From the NCBI GenBank assembly GCA_964617665.1, contig CAZUAH010000147.1, positions 1 through 27,746 of the forward strand: a stretch of DNA of 27,746 nucleotides, written 5' to 3'. This document shows, piece after piece, positions 16,811 through 25,214 of the stretch (its first letter is position 1; each line of letters starts with the position of its first letter). Origin of the DNA: JADHUC01 sp964617665. GTDB lineage: Bacteria > Planctomycetota > Planctomycetia > Pirellulales > Pirellulaceae. Under the pieces are notes generated by a model, which saw only the letters and a program-made list of their open reading frames with translations, was not told the origin of the DNA and did not search any database. The position numbers and the translations under genes are program-made.

Positions 16811-19800
16811 CTAGCGATAACGGTCCGTGTTCGGTGCCATTGTCCTCGGGGGCGGTTGCCACCTTGCCGAACGCGGGTCCACGGGCGGTTGGTGCGGGGC
16901 CGCTGGCGCCGAGTAGCCGGTAGGCACAACGCCTCGTGCCGGATTCCACCTGCTGTGCAAATCGTTGGCAGCTCCTGTGTCGGCGTCCGGACTCGGGGCA
17001 TCTGCCGGAGTGGGAACGCGCTCGATCGGTGGCGACAACTCCAATTCCTCCAAGGGCACGACTTGCGGCTGGAATTCACCCGGCGTCAACGCGTGCGGGT
17101 TGGTGTCGGGATAGATTACTTCGCCTTCACCGTACAAGTACGTATCCTCATCTTGGTACAAACCGGTCGGCCCGTGGATTTCGTGCACGTCGGACAGGCA
17201 CCAGTTCATTCTGGCACCCTCGGCCTGTTTGATTCGATCGAGGTCCTCAGGGCTACCGATGACGTGAGGGGTCAAGAATATCAGCAGTTCGGTTCGTCGG
17301 ACATCATCCCTGTCGTAGCGGAACAAATGTCCCAAGATTGGAATATCCGATAGATAGGGCACACGACGTCGGATCATTTCCGTTTCTTTGGTGATCAGAC
17401 CTCCCAAAACGATCGTCTCGCCGCTGGACGCGCTGACCGTCGTTTGCGCGGTCGTAACGTCGATTATGGGAGATTTTACTTTCTCGCCTTCCACCACCGA
17501 GACGACGACTCCGTCTTCCTCCGAACCTATCTTTGACTTCTCGGCATCGATTTCCATCACCACCATCCCCTCGGGACTGATGCGCGGGGTAACGCCGAGA
17601 ATCAGGCCCGTGTTCTCGAGGTCGACCTGATTTGTTTGGACCCTTCCGTCGAATCGACTACTGACGATTCGTGGCACACGTTGGCCGACCTGAATGAACG
17701 CCGGCTGGTTGTCCAAAGTCATGACTTGCGGCCGGCCAAGTATCTGAAGCGTGCTACGGTGACGGAGTGCTCGGAGTAATACGCTCACACTTTCACTGGA
17801 TGCTGATAGAACCAAGCCACTGTAGCCCACGTCGCTGTTAGATCGTCCCGTCGAGAAATACGAAAGTCCCTGGCCGCCAACTCGGTGGGAGTCTTCGATG
17901 GAGGTACCTGCGCCCGAATTACCAAGTGCGCCACCGTCGTTGAAGTCAAAGCCGGGCGTATTCAACGCTGCCGCGATCAGCTGCTGGGTGACGGTTGTAA
18001 AGCCCCCCCCCGGCGTAGTTACCACGTTTGTCTGGGTGATGGTTTCTATATCTTCCAACAGGCTACGGTCGAAGAACACGGAATCCTGCAAGCCCAACTC
18101 GATCCCAAATTCGTCAACGTCTCTCAGTCCGACCTCGGCGATCACCACCTGGATCATCACCTGGTCCGGCTGCTTGTCGATATCTTCGATCAGTTGCCTG
18201 ATCTCTTCAAAGAATCGTGGCGTGGCGCTGACGATCAAGGCATTGCTCACGGGTTCCGGGACGACAATGACCTCGCGTTCGATCTGTTCGAAGGGGCTGA
18301 CGACACCCGCCGCCTCCTGCTGCAAGGTGCGTTCGCTGCGGAGAAATTCATTGATGGCCAGAGCAACATCTATGGCCGGCGAGTTCTTCAGGCGGTAGAT
18401 CTCGTTCTTCCGCTGCTCGACTTCCTTCTGGTCTAAACGCAGTAACAGCACTTCGATGATTTCCAAATCGCCTTGCGATCCGGTTGCGATGATGCTATTT
18501 GTCCGCGTGTCGACGGAAAAGCGTACCGGGACCAGCGTGGATTCGCCTTCAGCACCGGCTAATTGCGGCCCTGCTACCATCGTTTCGGCCGGCAGCAGCG
18601 TCCGCAGCATCTCGATCAGGCTGTTGGCGTCACCATTTAGGATCTCGAACACCTTGATCTGCGCGACGCCCGTGGGCGAATCCAGTTGTTCGATCAGCTC
18701 GGCCAGCAAGGGCATGCTCTCGGCCGGCGCGGCTACCATCAGACTGTTGGTGTGCGGATCCGGAGTGATTTGCACGTCGCTCAGCACGCCGGATCTCAGC
18801 AATCGCCGTCCTCGGACGTCAGCCGACAAGAGTTCAAGAACGGCCGACCTCTGCGCGCCCGGCCCACCGGCAGCGGCAGTGATAGCGCTCTGGAGCGTGG
18901 TGGCCAGGTCCATGGCCAGCGTGTTCTTCAGTTTGAAAATCTGGGCTTGGTGGACCATCCCGCTGTCTCCCTGATCCAATCGAGCGATCAGGTGATCCAC
19001 TTCAGCCAAATCTCGCGGCGAAGCTCGTACGATCAGCGAATTGGTACGGAAATCAGCGGTCACGTCGACTGCCGGCCCCAGCCCCTGTGGATCGGCGAAT
19101 GCTCCTTCGATAGCAGCCTGCGCCTCGGCCACCGGCGTATGGCGGAGGCGATACACACGGATTTGACTTTCCGGCGCTACGGGTTGATCTAGCTTGGCGA
19201 TCAACTCCTTCATCGCCGCGACCGCTTCACCCCAACCGACCAAGAGCATTGCGTTCGGCTTGACCAATGGTGTGACGTGGATTTTGCCTTGGCGACCGCC
19301 GATCAGATCCTGGGCCACCAACTCGATGATCGTCACCAGCGACATGCAGTTGACGTGCCGCAACTGGTAGATGTCGATTTCCGGTATGGTTTCTGCGCTT
19401 ATACGCTCGATCTCGGCAATGATACGGGCCACTTCGTCCACTTCGTGGTCGCGTCCGCGGAGGATGATTACGTCCAAATCAGGCAGCGTTTCGATTTCGA
19501 CGTTGTCGCCCAGCTCCCGCAGAGCCTCTTGGCGCTGCTGTTCTTCCGCCAATTCTTCTTCGGTCGTCGGAATCTGTCGGGCTCCCGGCGCGCCGTTCGG
19601 CTGCTGGGCAGATCCCTCGGCCGGCGCCGTATGCTGCACCAGGGCAACGGGCATACGTGGCCGAGGTCTACTTCGGCTGGTGTCGTGCGACGCGGGCATT
19701 TTTGCCGAACTGGGCGGCGTGATCTGGTTTGGTAGTCTTGTTGTTCCCGCTCGGTAAGCATCGACGGCCTCGCGGACCTTGGCCGGATCTGCGCGGTGTA

Positions 19801-20671
19801 CGGGGACGATTCGCGTGGTTGCGCCGAGTTCATTCCCCGAGTTCTCTAACATGTCCAGGGCATAACTCAGCCGCACCAACTGGCCTACTACGGCATGGTC
19901 GCCAGCCAACCGCACAAGGCCGCGCTGCCGGTCCAAAGTCACTTCGACTCGCCGCGCTGCTTTGGCGTACACGTAGTTCGGCCGCCCCGCCACGTTGCCG
20001 CGGACCGGCTCAAGACGCGAACCTAGCAATTGACGGAATTGGTGTTCAAAACGATCCACCGGCATATGTGACAATTGAACAGTCTGTTCACCGAATTGCA
20101 GGCGAGGAGGCAGCGTTCTCGGTGGCGGCGTTGGCGTTCTAACCGCCGCCGGGCTGGCAAGCTCCAGCGCGATCGCTCGATGAATGTCCGCCGGTGCCAG
20201 CACCAGGATCTGCGACGTCCCCGCATCAGTCGTCACGCGCACATCGCCACGTCCGGCGAAACGTGTCTGTAATCTGGCAGCAGTTTCGGCCAATCGGTCC
20301 CTTGCCGTGTGGTAACCTTTGACAATGGGTGCGGGCTGCGGCTGCGACTGAGATACTGGAGGGCGATCGACCGACTCGACGAATTGCTTGGCGATCCGCT
20401 GCGCCGCTTCGGTACCGCGCACCAGCAGTTGGTTGTCGCGTTGGTCGGCAACGACGTGCGGTGTCGGCGTCACATTGCGCAGCATTTCGACAAGATGCGC
20501 CTCGATATCCGACGCTTTTTTGTAGCGGAGCGCATACACTTCGTACTGCCCACTGTCAGAGTTGGCGCTAACCCAACCGAGAAACGCAACTACGACCAGC
20601 GTGCAGACCACTACGTAGCGTAGGATTGTCGACGACGCCAAGCGGCGAAAAGTACCCCGTGACTCTGTCAC
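16811..20671 (-). CDS. gspD: Type II secretion secretin with expanded N-domain stack
   Basis: 1,286 aa from a GTG at 20671 preceded by AGGTG at good spacing. Residues 12-37 are a signal peptide. N-domain-like modules lie at about 44-102, 118-175, 196-275, 285-425 (interrupted by a Pro/Gln-rich loop at ~310-385), 433-497, 504-567, 577-665, 672-748 and 757-833; the clearest have Thr-Asn-Ser-Leu/Ile followed by Ile-Val/Ile-x-Ala. The secretin core is at ~838-1138, with Val-Pro-Arg-Ile, Ile-Leu-Gly-Val-Thr-Pro-Arg-Ile, Gly-Gly-Leu-Ile and Val-Pro-Tyr-Leu-Ser-Asp-Ile-Pro-Ile-Leu-Gly. A ~145-aa Pro-rich tail follows and might contact a lipoprotein. The protein forms the outer-membrane channel of T2SS. 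It is roughly twice the usual GspD length (~650-750 aa), mostly from extra N-domains. Confidence 0.93.
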   Translation of the reverse strand: MTESRGTFRRLASSTILRYVVVCTLVVVAFLGWVSANSDSGQYEVYALRYKKASDIEAHLVEMLRNVTPTPHVVADQRDNQLLVRGTEAAQRIAKQFVESVDRPPVSQSQPQPAPIVKGYHTARDRLAETAARLQTRFAGRGDVRVTTDAGTSQILVLAPADIHRAIALELASPAAVRTPTPPPRTLPPRLQFGEQTVQLSHMPVDRFEHQFRQLLGSRLEPVRGNVAGRPNYVYAKAARRVEVTLDRQRGLVRLAGDHAVVGQLVRLSYALDMLENSGNELGATTRIVPVHRADPAKVREAVDAYRAGTTRLPNQITPPSSAKMPASHDTSRSRPRPRMPVALVQHTAPAEGSAQQPNGAPGARQIPTTEEELAEEQQRQEALRELGDNVEIETLPDLDVIILRGRDHEVDEVARIIAEIERISAETIPEIDIYQLRHVNCMSLVTIIELVAQDLIGGRQGKIHVTPLVKPNAMLLVGWGEAVAAMKELIAKLDQPVAPESQIRVYRLRHTPVAEAQAAIEGAFADPQGLGPAVDVTADFRTNSLIVRASPRDLAEVDHLIARLDQGDSGMVHQAQIFKLKNTLAMDLATTLQSAITAAAGGPGAQRSAVLELLSADVRGRRLLRSGVLSDVQITPDPHTNSLMVAAPAESMPLLAELIEQLDSPTGVAQIKVFEILNGDANSLIEMLRTLLPAETMVAGPQLAGAEGESTLVPVRFSVDTRTNSIIATGSQGDLEIIEVLLLRLDQKEVEQRKNEIYRLKNSPAIDVALAINEFLRSERTLQQEAAGVVSPFEQIEREVIVVPEPVSNALIVSATPRFFEEIRQLIEDIDKQPDQVMIQVVIAEVGLRDVDEFGIELGLQDSVFFDRSLLEDIETITQTNVVTTPGGGFTTVTQQLIAAALNTPGFDFNDGGALGNSGAGTSIEDSHRVGGQGLSYFSTGRSNSDVGYSGLVLSASSESVSVLLRALRHRSTLQILGRPQVMTLDNQPAFIQVGQRVPRIVSSRFDGRVQTNQVDLENTGLILGVTPRISPEGMVVMEIDAEKSKIGSEEDGVVVSVVEGEKVKSPIIDVTTAQTTVSASSGETIVLGGLITKETEMIRRRVPYLSDIPILGHLFRYDRDDVRRTELLIFLTPHVIGSPEDLDRIKQAEGARMNWCLSDVHEIHGPTGLYQDEDTYLYGEGEVIYPDTNPHALTPGEFQPQVVPLEELELSPPIERVPTPADAPSPDADTGAANDLHSRWNPARGVVPTGYSAPAAPHQPPVDPRSARWQPPPRTMAPNTDRYR
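18003..18011. repeat. Nine-base C/G homopolymer inside gspD
   Basis: A run of nine C on the plus strand (nine G in the coding strand) encodes Pro-Gly-Gly-Gly near residue 887 of GspD, in the gate region of the secretin domain. Tracts of this length can slip during replication and shift the frame. Confidence 0.9.
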
Positions 20672-20962
20672 TGAATCACCTGGAAAAGGCAGGATGTGCC
20701 GAACATTAGACGAGACAAGAGAAAAGGACGGGGGATGCTAGGGATTCTGTTTGACCCGTTCAAGTCCAATTGGCCATGCAGGCGTGGCGGAAGAGCCGTT
20801 TTTGACCTCAGTGACCACAATGCTAGCGTCTAAATCCGTTCAGGTCGGGCTCTGTCTGAAAGCGGGAGGGCGAGGCTCCTGCCGAGCCGAAACCACGGAA
20901 GACACGGCTCAGCGGGAGCTTCGCCCTCCCTGATATAGCTTGTGCGGGAATTGGGCCAGAGA
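20672..20962. other. gspM-gspD intergenic region
   Basis: A 291-nt gap interrupts an otherwise tightly packed operon. It contains the imperfect palindrome at 20864-20930 and ends in the gspD ribosome site (AGGTGA about 5 nt before the GTG). Plus-strand reading frames here encode only the palindrome's characteristic Gly-Arg-Gly-Ser-Cys-Arg-Ala-Glu type peptide and are not genes. gspD may have its own promoter in this gap, though I see no clear one. Confidence 0.7.
20864..20930. repeat. Interspersed imperfect palindrome, 25-bp arms with 17-nt loop
   Basis: Left arm 20864-20888 (gggagggcgaggctcc then tgccgagcc) pairs with right arm 20906-20930 with 22 of 25 positions complementary; the three mismatches are all transitions, so G-U pairing would keep the stem in RNA on one strand. 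I associate this kind of GC-rich intergenic palindrome with planctomycete genomes (REP-like family). It could serve as a transcript-stabilising or attenuating hairpin between gspM and gspD. There is no U-tract, so it is not a classic intrinsic terminator. Confidence 0.8.
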
Positions 20963-21922
20963 TTAGTACTCCGGTGGTAGAGCGTGGGCGTCAGTGAGCT
21001 TGTCGCCCAGGGAGAGTAGCCACCGCTCGCCATCAGATTCGATGATCACGTCCGAGCCGTAGACTTCCGTAATCGTACAGACCAGCGAACCGATCTCGAA
21101 CTCCTCCCCTAACGGGACCTTCTTCGTCTCGTTCGTAGTGCGCACGGTTAGCCACACTATCGGCTCGCCATTGACGATACTGATCGATGTGAGAAAGGTG
21201 TGATCCATGGGATCTGCAGTGCCGCCAGTGCCCATACCGAACAGATTACGGCGGTCGATGACGTCGTACTCCACTAGGTTTTCGGAAGCGAGGCGGTTCG
21301 CGACGCGATAACTTCGCTCGCGGAATGCATCGATAACCGTCTGCTGTTCCTCGTTTCCATCGCCAGCCGCCATATGGCCCAGCACCAAGGCTTCAATTGA
21401 CATGGACAGATCCAACTGATTCCCTTGTGCCGGCGGCGTGATGCTCAACGCGCGAATCTGATGCAACAGATCCGTTTGATAGAAAGCGAAGAGGAAGATC
21501 TTCAGCTGTTCGAGCGTCCCATGCGCTCGAACCGAATACGACAGCGTATAATACAGCCCCTTCTTCTGGGCAGCAGGCTCGTAGGATTTGACGCTGGGAT
21601 TCAGCAACCTGACGTCGTCAACCAACTCGAGCAACCAAGCCCTGTAAAGCGATCGGGCAACTTCCGTATCACCCGGCAACGATTGGCCTTCCCAAATGGT
21701 CAACTGCTTGCTGGCATCTTTTAGCCGGATGAGTGCTGCCTTGCGCTTCTCTATTTCCTTCTTCAGTTCTATCGTCTTTGCTTGTGCCTCATCGATTGGG
21801 CGGCTCATGCCTTCGCGGGCCCAATCAACGACGAAGTACAGAGCGATCGCTCCCATTACCACCAGCAGAATCAGCTGCCGGCGCTTCGCCGATTTCGGAT
21901 TTCGGTCCGCAGGTGTACTCAC
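20963..21922 (-). CDS. gspM: GspM/PilO-like inner-membrane protein with PilP/GspC-like C-terminal domain
   Basis: 319 aa from a GTG at 21922 that overlaps the gspL stop (GTGA) and has a strong AAGGAAGAG ribosome site. Residues 1-16 are cytoplasmic and basic; 17-33 form a membrane segment; 42-75 are a charged coiled coil; ~85-180 resemble the PilO/GspM ferredoxin-like domain. Residues ~222-315 look like a PilP or GspC HR domain: Asp-Arg-Arg-Asn-Leu-Phe-Gly, then a beta-rich stretch ending Val-Ile-Ile-Glu-Ser-Asp-Gly-Glu. GspM couples GspL to the pseudopilus, while GspC/PilP contacts the secretin N-domains. No separate gspC is present, so one protein may do both jobs. The PilO part is recognised by layout and context; the C-terminal call is less certain. 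Confidence 0.65.
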   Translation of the reverse strand: MSTPADRNPKSAKRRQLILLVVMGAIALYFVVDWAREGMSRPIDEAQAKTIELKKEIEKRKAALIRLKDASKQLTIWEGQSLPGDTEVARSLYRAWLLELVDDVRLLNPSVKSYEPAAQKKGLYYTLSYSVRAHGTLEQLKIFLFAFYQTDLLHQIRALSITPPAQGNQLDLSMSIEALVLGHMAAGDGNEEQQTVIDAFRERSYRVANRLASENLVEYDVIDRRNLFGMGTGGTADPMDHTFLTSISIVNGEPIVWLTVRTTNETKKVPLGEEFEIGSLVCTITEVYGSDVIIESDGERWLLSLGDKLTDAHALPPEY

Positions 21923-23460
21923 GGGTTCTCTTCCTTAACTGCGGAACTATCCAAACTGGCCGTGGCTTCCGTATCGGGTGCAGGCTGTTCCTCATCGGGT
22001 AGATGACTGACGTAAGCTTCCTTGCGTCGAGGCTTAACGGCCATGGATGCATCGAAATACCACGTGTAGTCTTGCTCTAAGCGGCGTTCCCGAATCGTCG
22101 GACTGCGAATACTCCGGTACGGATCCCGAATCTGTTGCTCCATCTCAATGACAATTCTGGGATCGCGCACCAAGCCATCTATCTCGATCACTCCTCCGCC
22201 GGACTGCGAAGGGCGCATCGACATTTGCCGGATGACGGCGTCGCGTGGACCAGGGAGCCGGATCGACAGGTCTCGTAATTCGTCAAGCCAATTCAAATCG
22301 CGTTTTGTCCAACTGTTCACAGCGTTGATTAGTGCAGCCCGTTTTGTGGCTCTTCTGCTGATCTCCTTCAGTTTGTCGAGATCCTGCGTCAGCTTCTCGT
22401 TTGTGTCATTGACCTCCGATAGCTCGCTCCAAAATCGGGAGCCAAAGGTCAGGAAGACGACGGCCACCAGGCATGCGGCTAGTGCACCGACGCGCCAACG
22501 GCCGACGGACCGAGGGGGTCGCCGTGGATGAAGGAAATCGACGGCGTGAGAACTCGTGGCTTCGTCCCGCAACATGCCCAGCAGTGCCGCAAAACGCCCT
22601 CGATCTGTCGGCATCTCACTCGGGCTTTTGCCCAGCACGGCAAACGGGTCGATTACCTGGGCCGGTTTCCCCAGTCCCTCGGTGATCCGTCCGACCAACT
22701 CGTCGTAGTCGTCCGGGCCGCCGAAAACATAGACCTTTTCGATTTCTTCTTCGCCGATCTGTTCCCGAGGCACTGCGGCCAGTGTGCGGGCAATCTCCGC
22801 CATCAGCCTGTCCGTCGTCTCCTGCTCGTTGGCTCCTTCAGGCAGGCGAGCGGTGCGGGAAAAGGCGACTTGGTTGTCTGCAACGACGTTCAAGTCCACT
22901 TCGCTCTCGATGCGATTGACCAGCAAGCTGACTTCGTCTGCCGCCGCATGCGGCGACTGCAAGAACACCGACGCGGACGCGAATGACCGCAAAAGTAATC
23001 GACTGGGCTTCAGTCCGGCGGTGGCACACTGGCGTTCGACACGTTCAAGTTCTTCCGGAGACAGGGCTGCCGCCGTCACGCGCCGCTGATCCTCGGGATC
23101 GTCGGCCGTGGGAATGAAGTCCAGTATCCACTGCTCGGAAATCCCCGGCGCCTCGCGCATCGCCAGGTTGGTCACCAGTTCCGGCAGTTCGTCGTCTTTG
23201 GCGGGCGGCAGAGTGAAGTGCATCAGTTCGATGCTGGAGCGTGGCACGGCGACCAACAGCTTTGCCCGGCGTGCGCGATGTTCGGCCAGCGCGTCAGACA
23301 GCGAGCTGCCGAAACTGTATCGAGGCTCGGCTGCACCCTCCGTGACATCCACCAAACGAACCGAGGAGGCCGCGCGGACCTTCACCTTCTTACCGCTGAC
23401 GCCGGCAAGCACATAGCGTGCTTCGTGAGGGTCCCAATCTACGGCCAAGAAGTAGTTCAT
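21919..23460 (-). CDS. gspL: GspL-like protein: PilM-type actin-like domain plus PilN-type membrane domain
   Basis: 513 aa from the ATG at 23460, which overlaps the gspK stop (ATGA) and has GGAAAG upstream; an in-frame extension into gspK is rejected. Residues 1-~310 look like the PilM/GspL actin-like fold, starting Phe-Leu-Ala-Val-Asp-Trp-Asp and containing Val-Tyr-Val-Phe-Gly-Gly-Pro at ~243-249. A single membrane segment lies at ~323-341, then a coiled coil (~345-375), then a ferredoxin-like PilN/GspL periplasmic domain with Val-Ile-Glu-Ile-Asp-Gly-Leu-Val-Arg-Asp at ~424-433. GspL joins the cytoplasmic ATPase GspE to the periplasmic platform. The tail after ~475 is acidic and probably disordered. 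Its place between gspK and gspM is the canonical order. Confidence 0.78.
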   Translation of the reverse strand: MNYFLAVDWDPHEARYVLAGVSGKKVKVRAASSVRLVDVTEGAAEPRYSFGSSLSDALAEHRARRAKLLVAVPRSSIELMHFTLPPAKDDELPELVTNLAMREAPGISEQWILDFIPTADDPEDQRRVTAAALSPEELERVERQCATAGLKPSRLLLRSFASASVFLQSPHAAADEVSLLVNRIESEVDLNVVADNQVAFSRTARLPEGANEQETTDRLMAEIARTLAAVPREQIGEEEIEKVYVFGGPDDYDELVGRITEGLGKPAQVIDPFAVLGKSPSEMPTDRGRFAALLGMLRDEATSSHAVDFLHPRRPPRSVGRWRVGALAACLVAVVFLTFGSRFWSELSEVNDTNEKLTQDLDKLKEISRRATKRAALINAVNSWTKRDLNWLDELRDLSIRLPGPRDAVIRQMSMRPSQSGGGVIEIDGLVRDPRIVIEMEQQIRDPYRSIRSPTIRERRLEQDYTWYFDASMAVKPRRKEAYVSHLPDEEQPAPDTEATASLDSSAVKEENP

Positions 23461-25214
23461 CGAGTGCTTTCCACGCCCAGTGTATCCAGCGAATAGCCTC
23501 GCCCCAGCAGGCTGACATCTTTCCAATATATTTGGCGTGGCGGCGAAACGGTAGCGTCTACGACAACTTCGGCTCGGGCCGATAATCCGGACGACTGGTG
23601 AAATCCGACAATTTGGGCTCGGAAAACGTCGCCTGCGCCTGTCACGTAGGGCATCAGGCCCTTCATTTGAGCCACGTCCACAATCTCCTCGGTCAGCAAC
23701 CACGTTGCGTGGCGATACGAGGGGCTAGTCTCGTCAATACCACGGCCGCGCCCCGCAATGATCCGCTCGACGGTCTGCGGCTCCAGACCGGGAATCCCGG
23801 TCAAGACAGCTCTGGGGGCGAGATTCACGTTGACTCGGCCATTGATAATCACATCTTTGATCGTGGTTGTGCGATCGACCAGCGTGGGCAGGTAATCCGG
23901 CATCGCGACCGGATCGTCCTCGAAGGGACTTTCGATAATCAGATCCCCTTCTTCCTGCGGACCCTCGTCCTCCAGCAGGTTGAGTGGATCGTCGCTCAAA
24001 CCTAATGGATCGTCATGGCGATCAAGCGTCTCGTCACGAGGAATCCGTATCTTCGCCCCGATGAGATCCAGCACTGAATCGATCTGGAAACGGGCCGGGA
24101 GTGACAGATCGACTTCGTCCATCTCTTCGGCGCGGATGACCTGAGGCCCGAATTCGTCGGACTGATCCTGCCCGTAGTTGGGACGAGCTCTCCGCGATGA
24201 CCGTGTCGCACGCGATTGCCGGGCCGCCGCGCCCTGGCCGCTCTGTTCGTTCTCGTTATGCCGTCCGAACTGGCGGTACGCGATGATGAATCGTGTCCAG
24301 CTCGGATCGAACCATTGATCTAGTTGTTGATGCAGCGCCGTCAGATTTCGCTCATTCAGATAGATCCGCACTTCGCCATCGCAAGCCGTATTTCGCTCGG
24401 CACTGTGAACGGTCAACAACGACGCCCAAGGCAGACTGCCACCGCTCGCTCGCGTTGTCGACACGCTGATCGCCCGGCGGACTTCCTGATCATCTACTTG
24501 GTAATTCAGGTCCCAATCGTCGCCAAACAAGCTGTGACGACTGATGTCGCGCACCAGCAGCAGCTCTTCCAAAGACATGGGGACACCATTGCGAGGACCG
24601 TAGGGAAGACCTCGGCCCGTGTAGTATTCCGTTTCCGCTCCGGCCGCGCGAGGTGCATCGTCCGTATCGATCCAATCCAGAATCGAATCGGCGATGGTGT
24701 TGGTCATTCCCGGCAGATTCATTAGTGCCTCGACGGCTGTCCCTTCCGATCGGCGCTCCCACTCGGACAGAGCTGCCAGGTTCAGCCGTGACGATTCGTC
24801 CTGTGCGCCAAAACGGATGCCTTCGATGCCGTTGTCTTCCACCTGCGGCGACAGGATGCTGAAAAGCACGTTGCTCTCGCCTTCCACGTCGCCCGCGACG
24901 ACAACACCGCGGAACAGTCGCGAGTTGTCAGACAACCCGCCTCGTTGCTGCCGTTCGTCAAACGAGGCGTCGCAGACGGCTTTCAGCAATTCCTCGCCCG
25001 AGGCCGAAGCTTGCTCCAACTGCAACTGGTCGCCGTGCAGGTGAGCCGCTTTGTTTTCGGTCGACAGGCTCAGGACGAAACTCAATCCGGCCAGCGAAAT
25101 CAACGTCACCACTACCATCACGAGCACGAGAACGACGCCGTTGCGCCTACGGGCGCGGGACAGCCGTCTTCGGCTTTTGGTCGCGCTGTCGATTTGGCTG
25201 GTTGTACGTTTCAT
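23457..25214 (-). CDS. gspK: GspK-like minor pseudopilin
   Basis: 585 aa from the ATG at 25214, overlapping the gspJ stop (ATGA). A basic leader (Ser-Arg-Ala-Arg-Arg-Arg-Asn-Gly) precedes the hydrophobic helix at ~27-48; position +5 after the probable cleavage Gly is not Glu, as is known for GspK. Residues ~140-235 contain Arg-Leu-Asn-Leu-Ala-Ala-Leu and a helix-hairpin-helix Leu-Pro-Gly-Met followed by Asp-Trp-Ile-Asp-Thr-Asp-Asp, typical of the T2SSK SAM-like region. A second hairpin, Asn-Leu-Ala-Pro then Ile-Pro-Gly-Leu, lies at ~464-478. GspK caps the pseudopilus tip with GspI and GspJ. It is longer than typical GspK (~320 aa), with a charged low-complexity insertion at ~320-445. Confidence 0.82.
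   Translation of the reverse strand: MKRTTSQIDSATKSRRRLSRARRRNGVVLVLVMVVVTLISLAGLSFVLSLSTENKAAHLHGDQLQLEQASASGEELLKAVCDASFDERQQRGGLSDNSRLFRGVVVAGDVEGESNVLFSILSPQVEDNGIEGIRFGAQDESSRLNLAALSEWERRSEGTAVEALMNLPGMTNTIADSILDWIDTDDAPRAAGAETEYYTGRGLPYGPRNGVPMSLEELLLVRDISRHSLFGDDWDLNYQVDDQEVRRAISVSTTRASGGSLPWASLLTVHSAERNTACDGEVRIYLNERNLTALHQQLDQWFDPSWTRFIIAYRQFGRHNENEQSGQGAAARQSRATRSSRRARPNYGQDQSDEFGPQVIRAEEMDEVDLSLPARFQIDSVLDLIGAKIRIPRDETLDRHDDPLGLSDDPLNLLEDEGPQEEGDLIIESPFEDDPVAMPDYLPTLVDRTTTIKDVIINGRVNVNLAPRAVLTGIPGLEPQTVERIIAGRGRGIDETSPSYRHATWLLTEEIVDVAQMKGLMPYVTGAGDVFRAQIVGFHQSSGLSARAEVVVDATVSPPRQIYWKDVSLLGRGYSLDTLGVESTR

Noticed and set aside
16798..17079. A 94-codon N-terminal extension of the lipoprotein frame
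   Set aside because: It would lie inside gspD in another frame, and the lipoprotein signal sequence begins only after the ATG at 16797.
20751..21033. Short frames over the palindrome on both strands
   Set aside because: They encode only the translated palindrome and flanks; such peptides are common artefacts of this repeat type.
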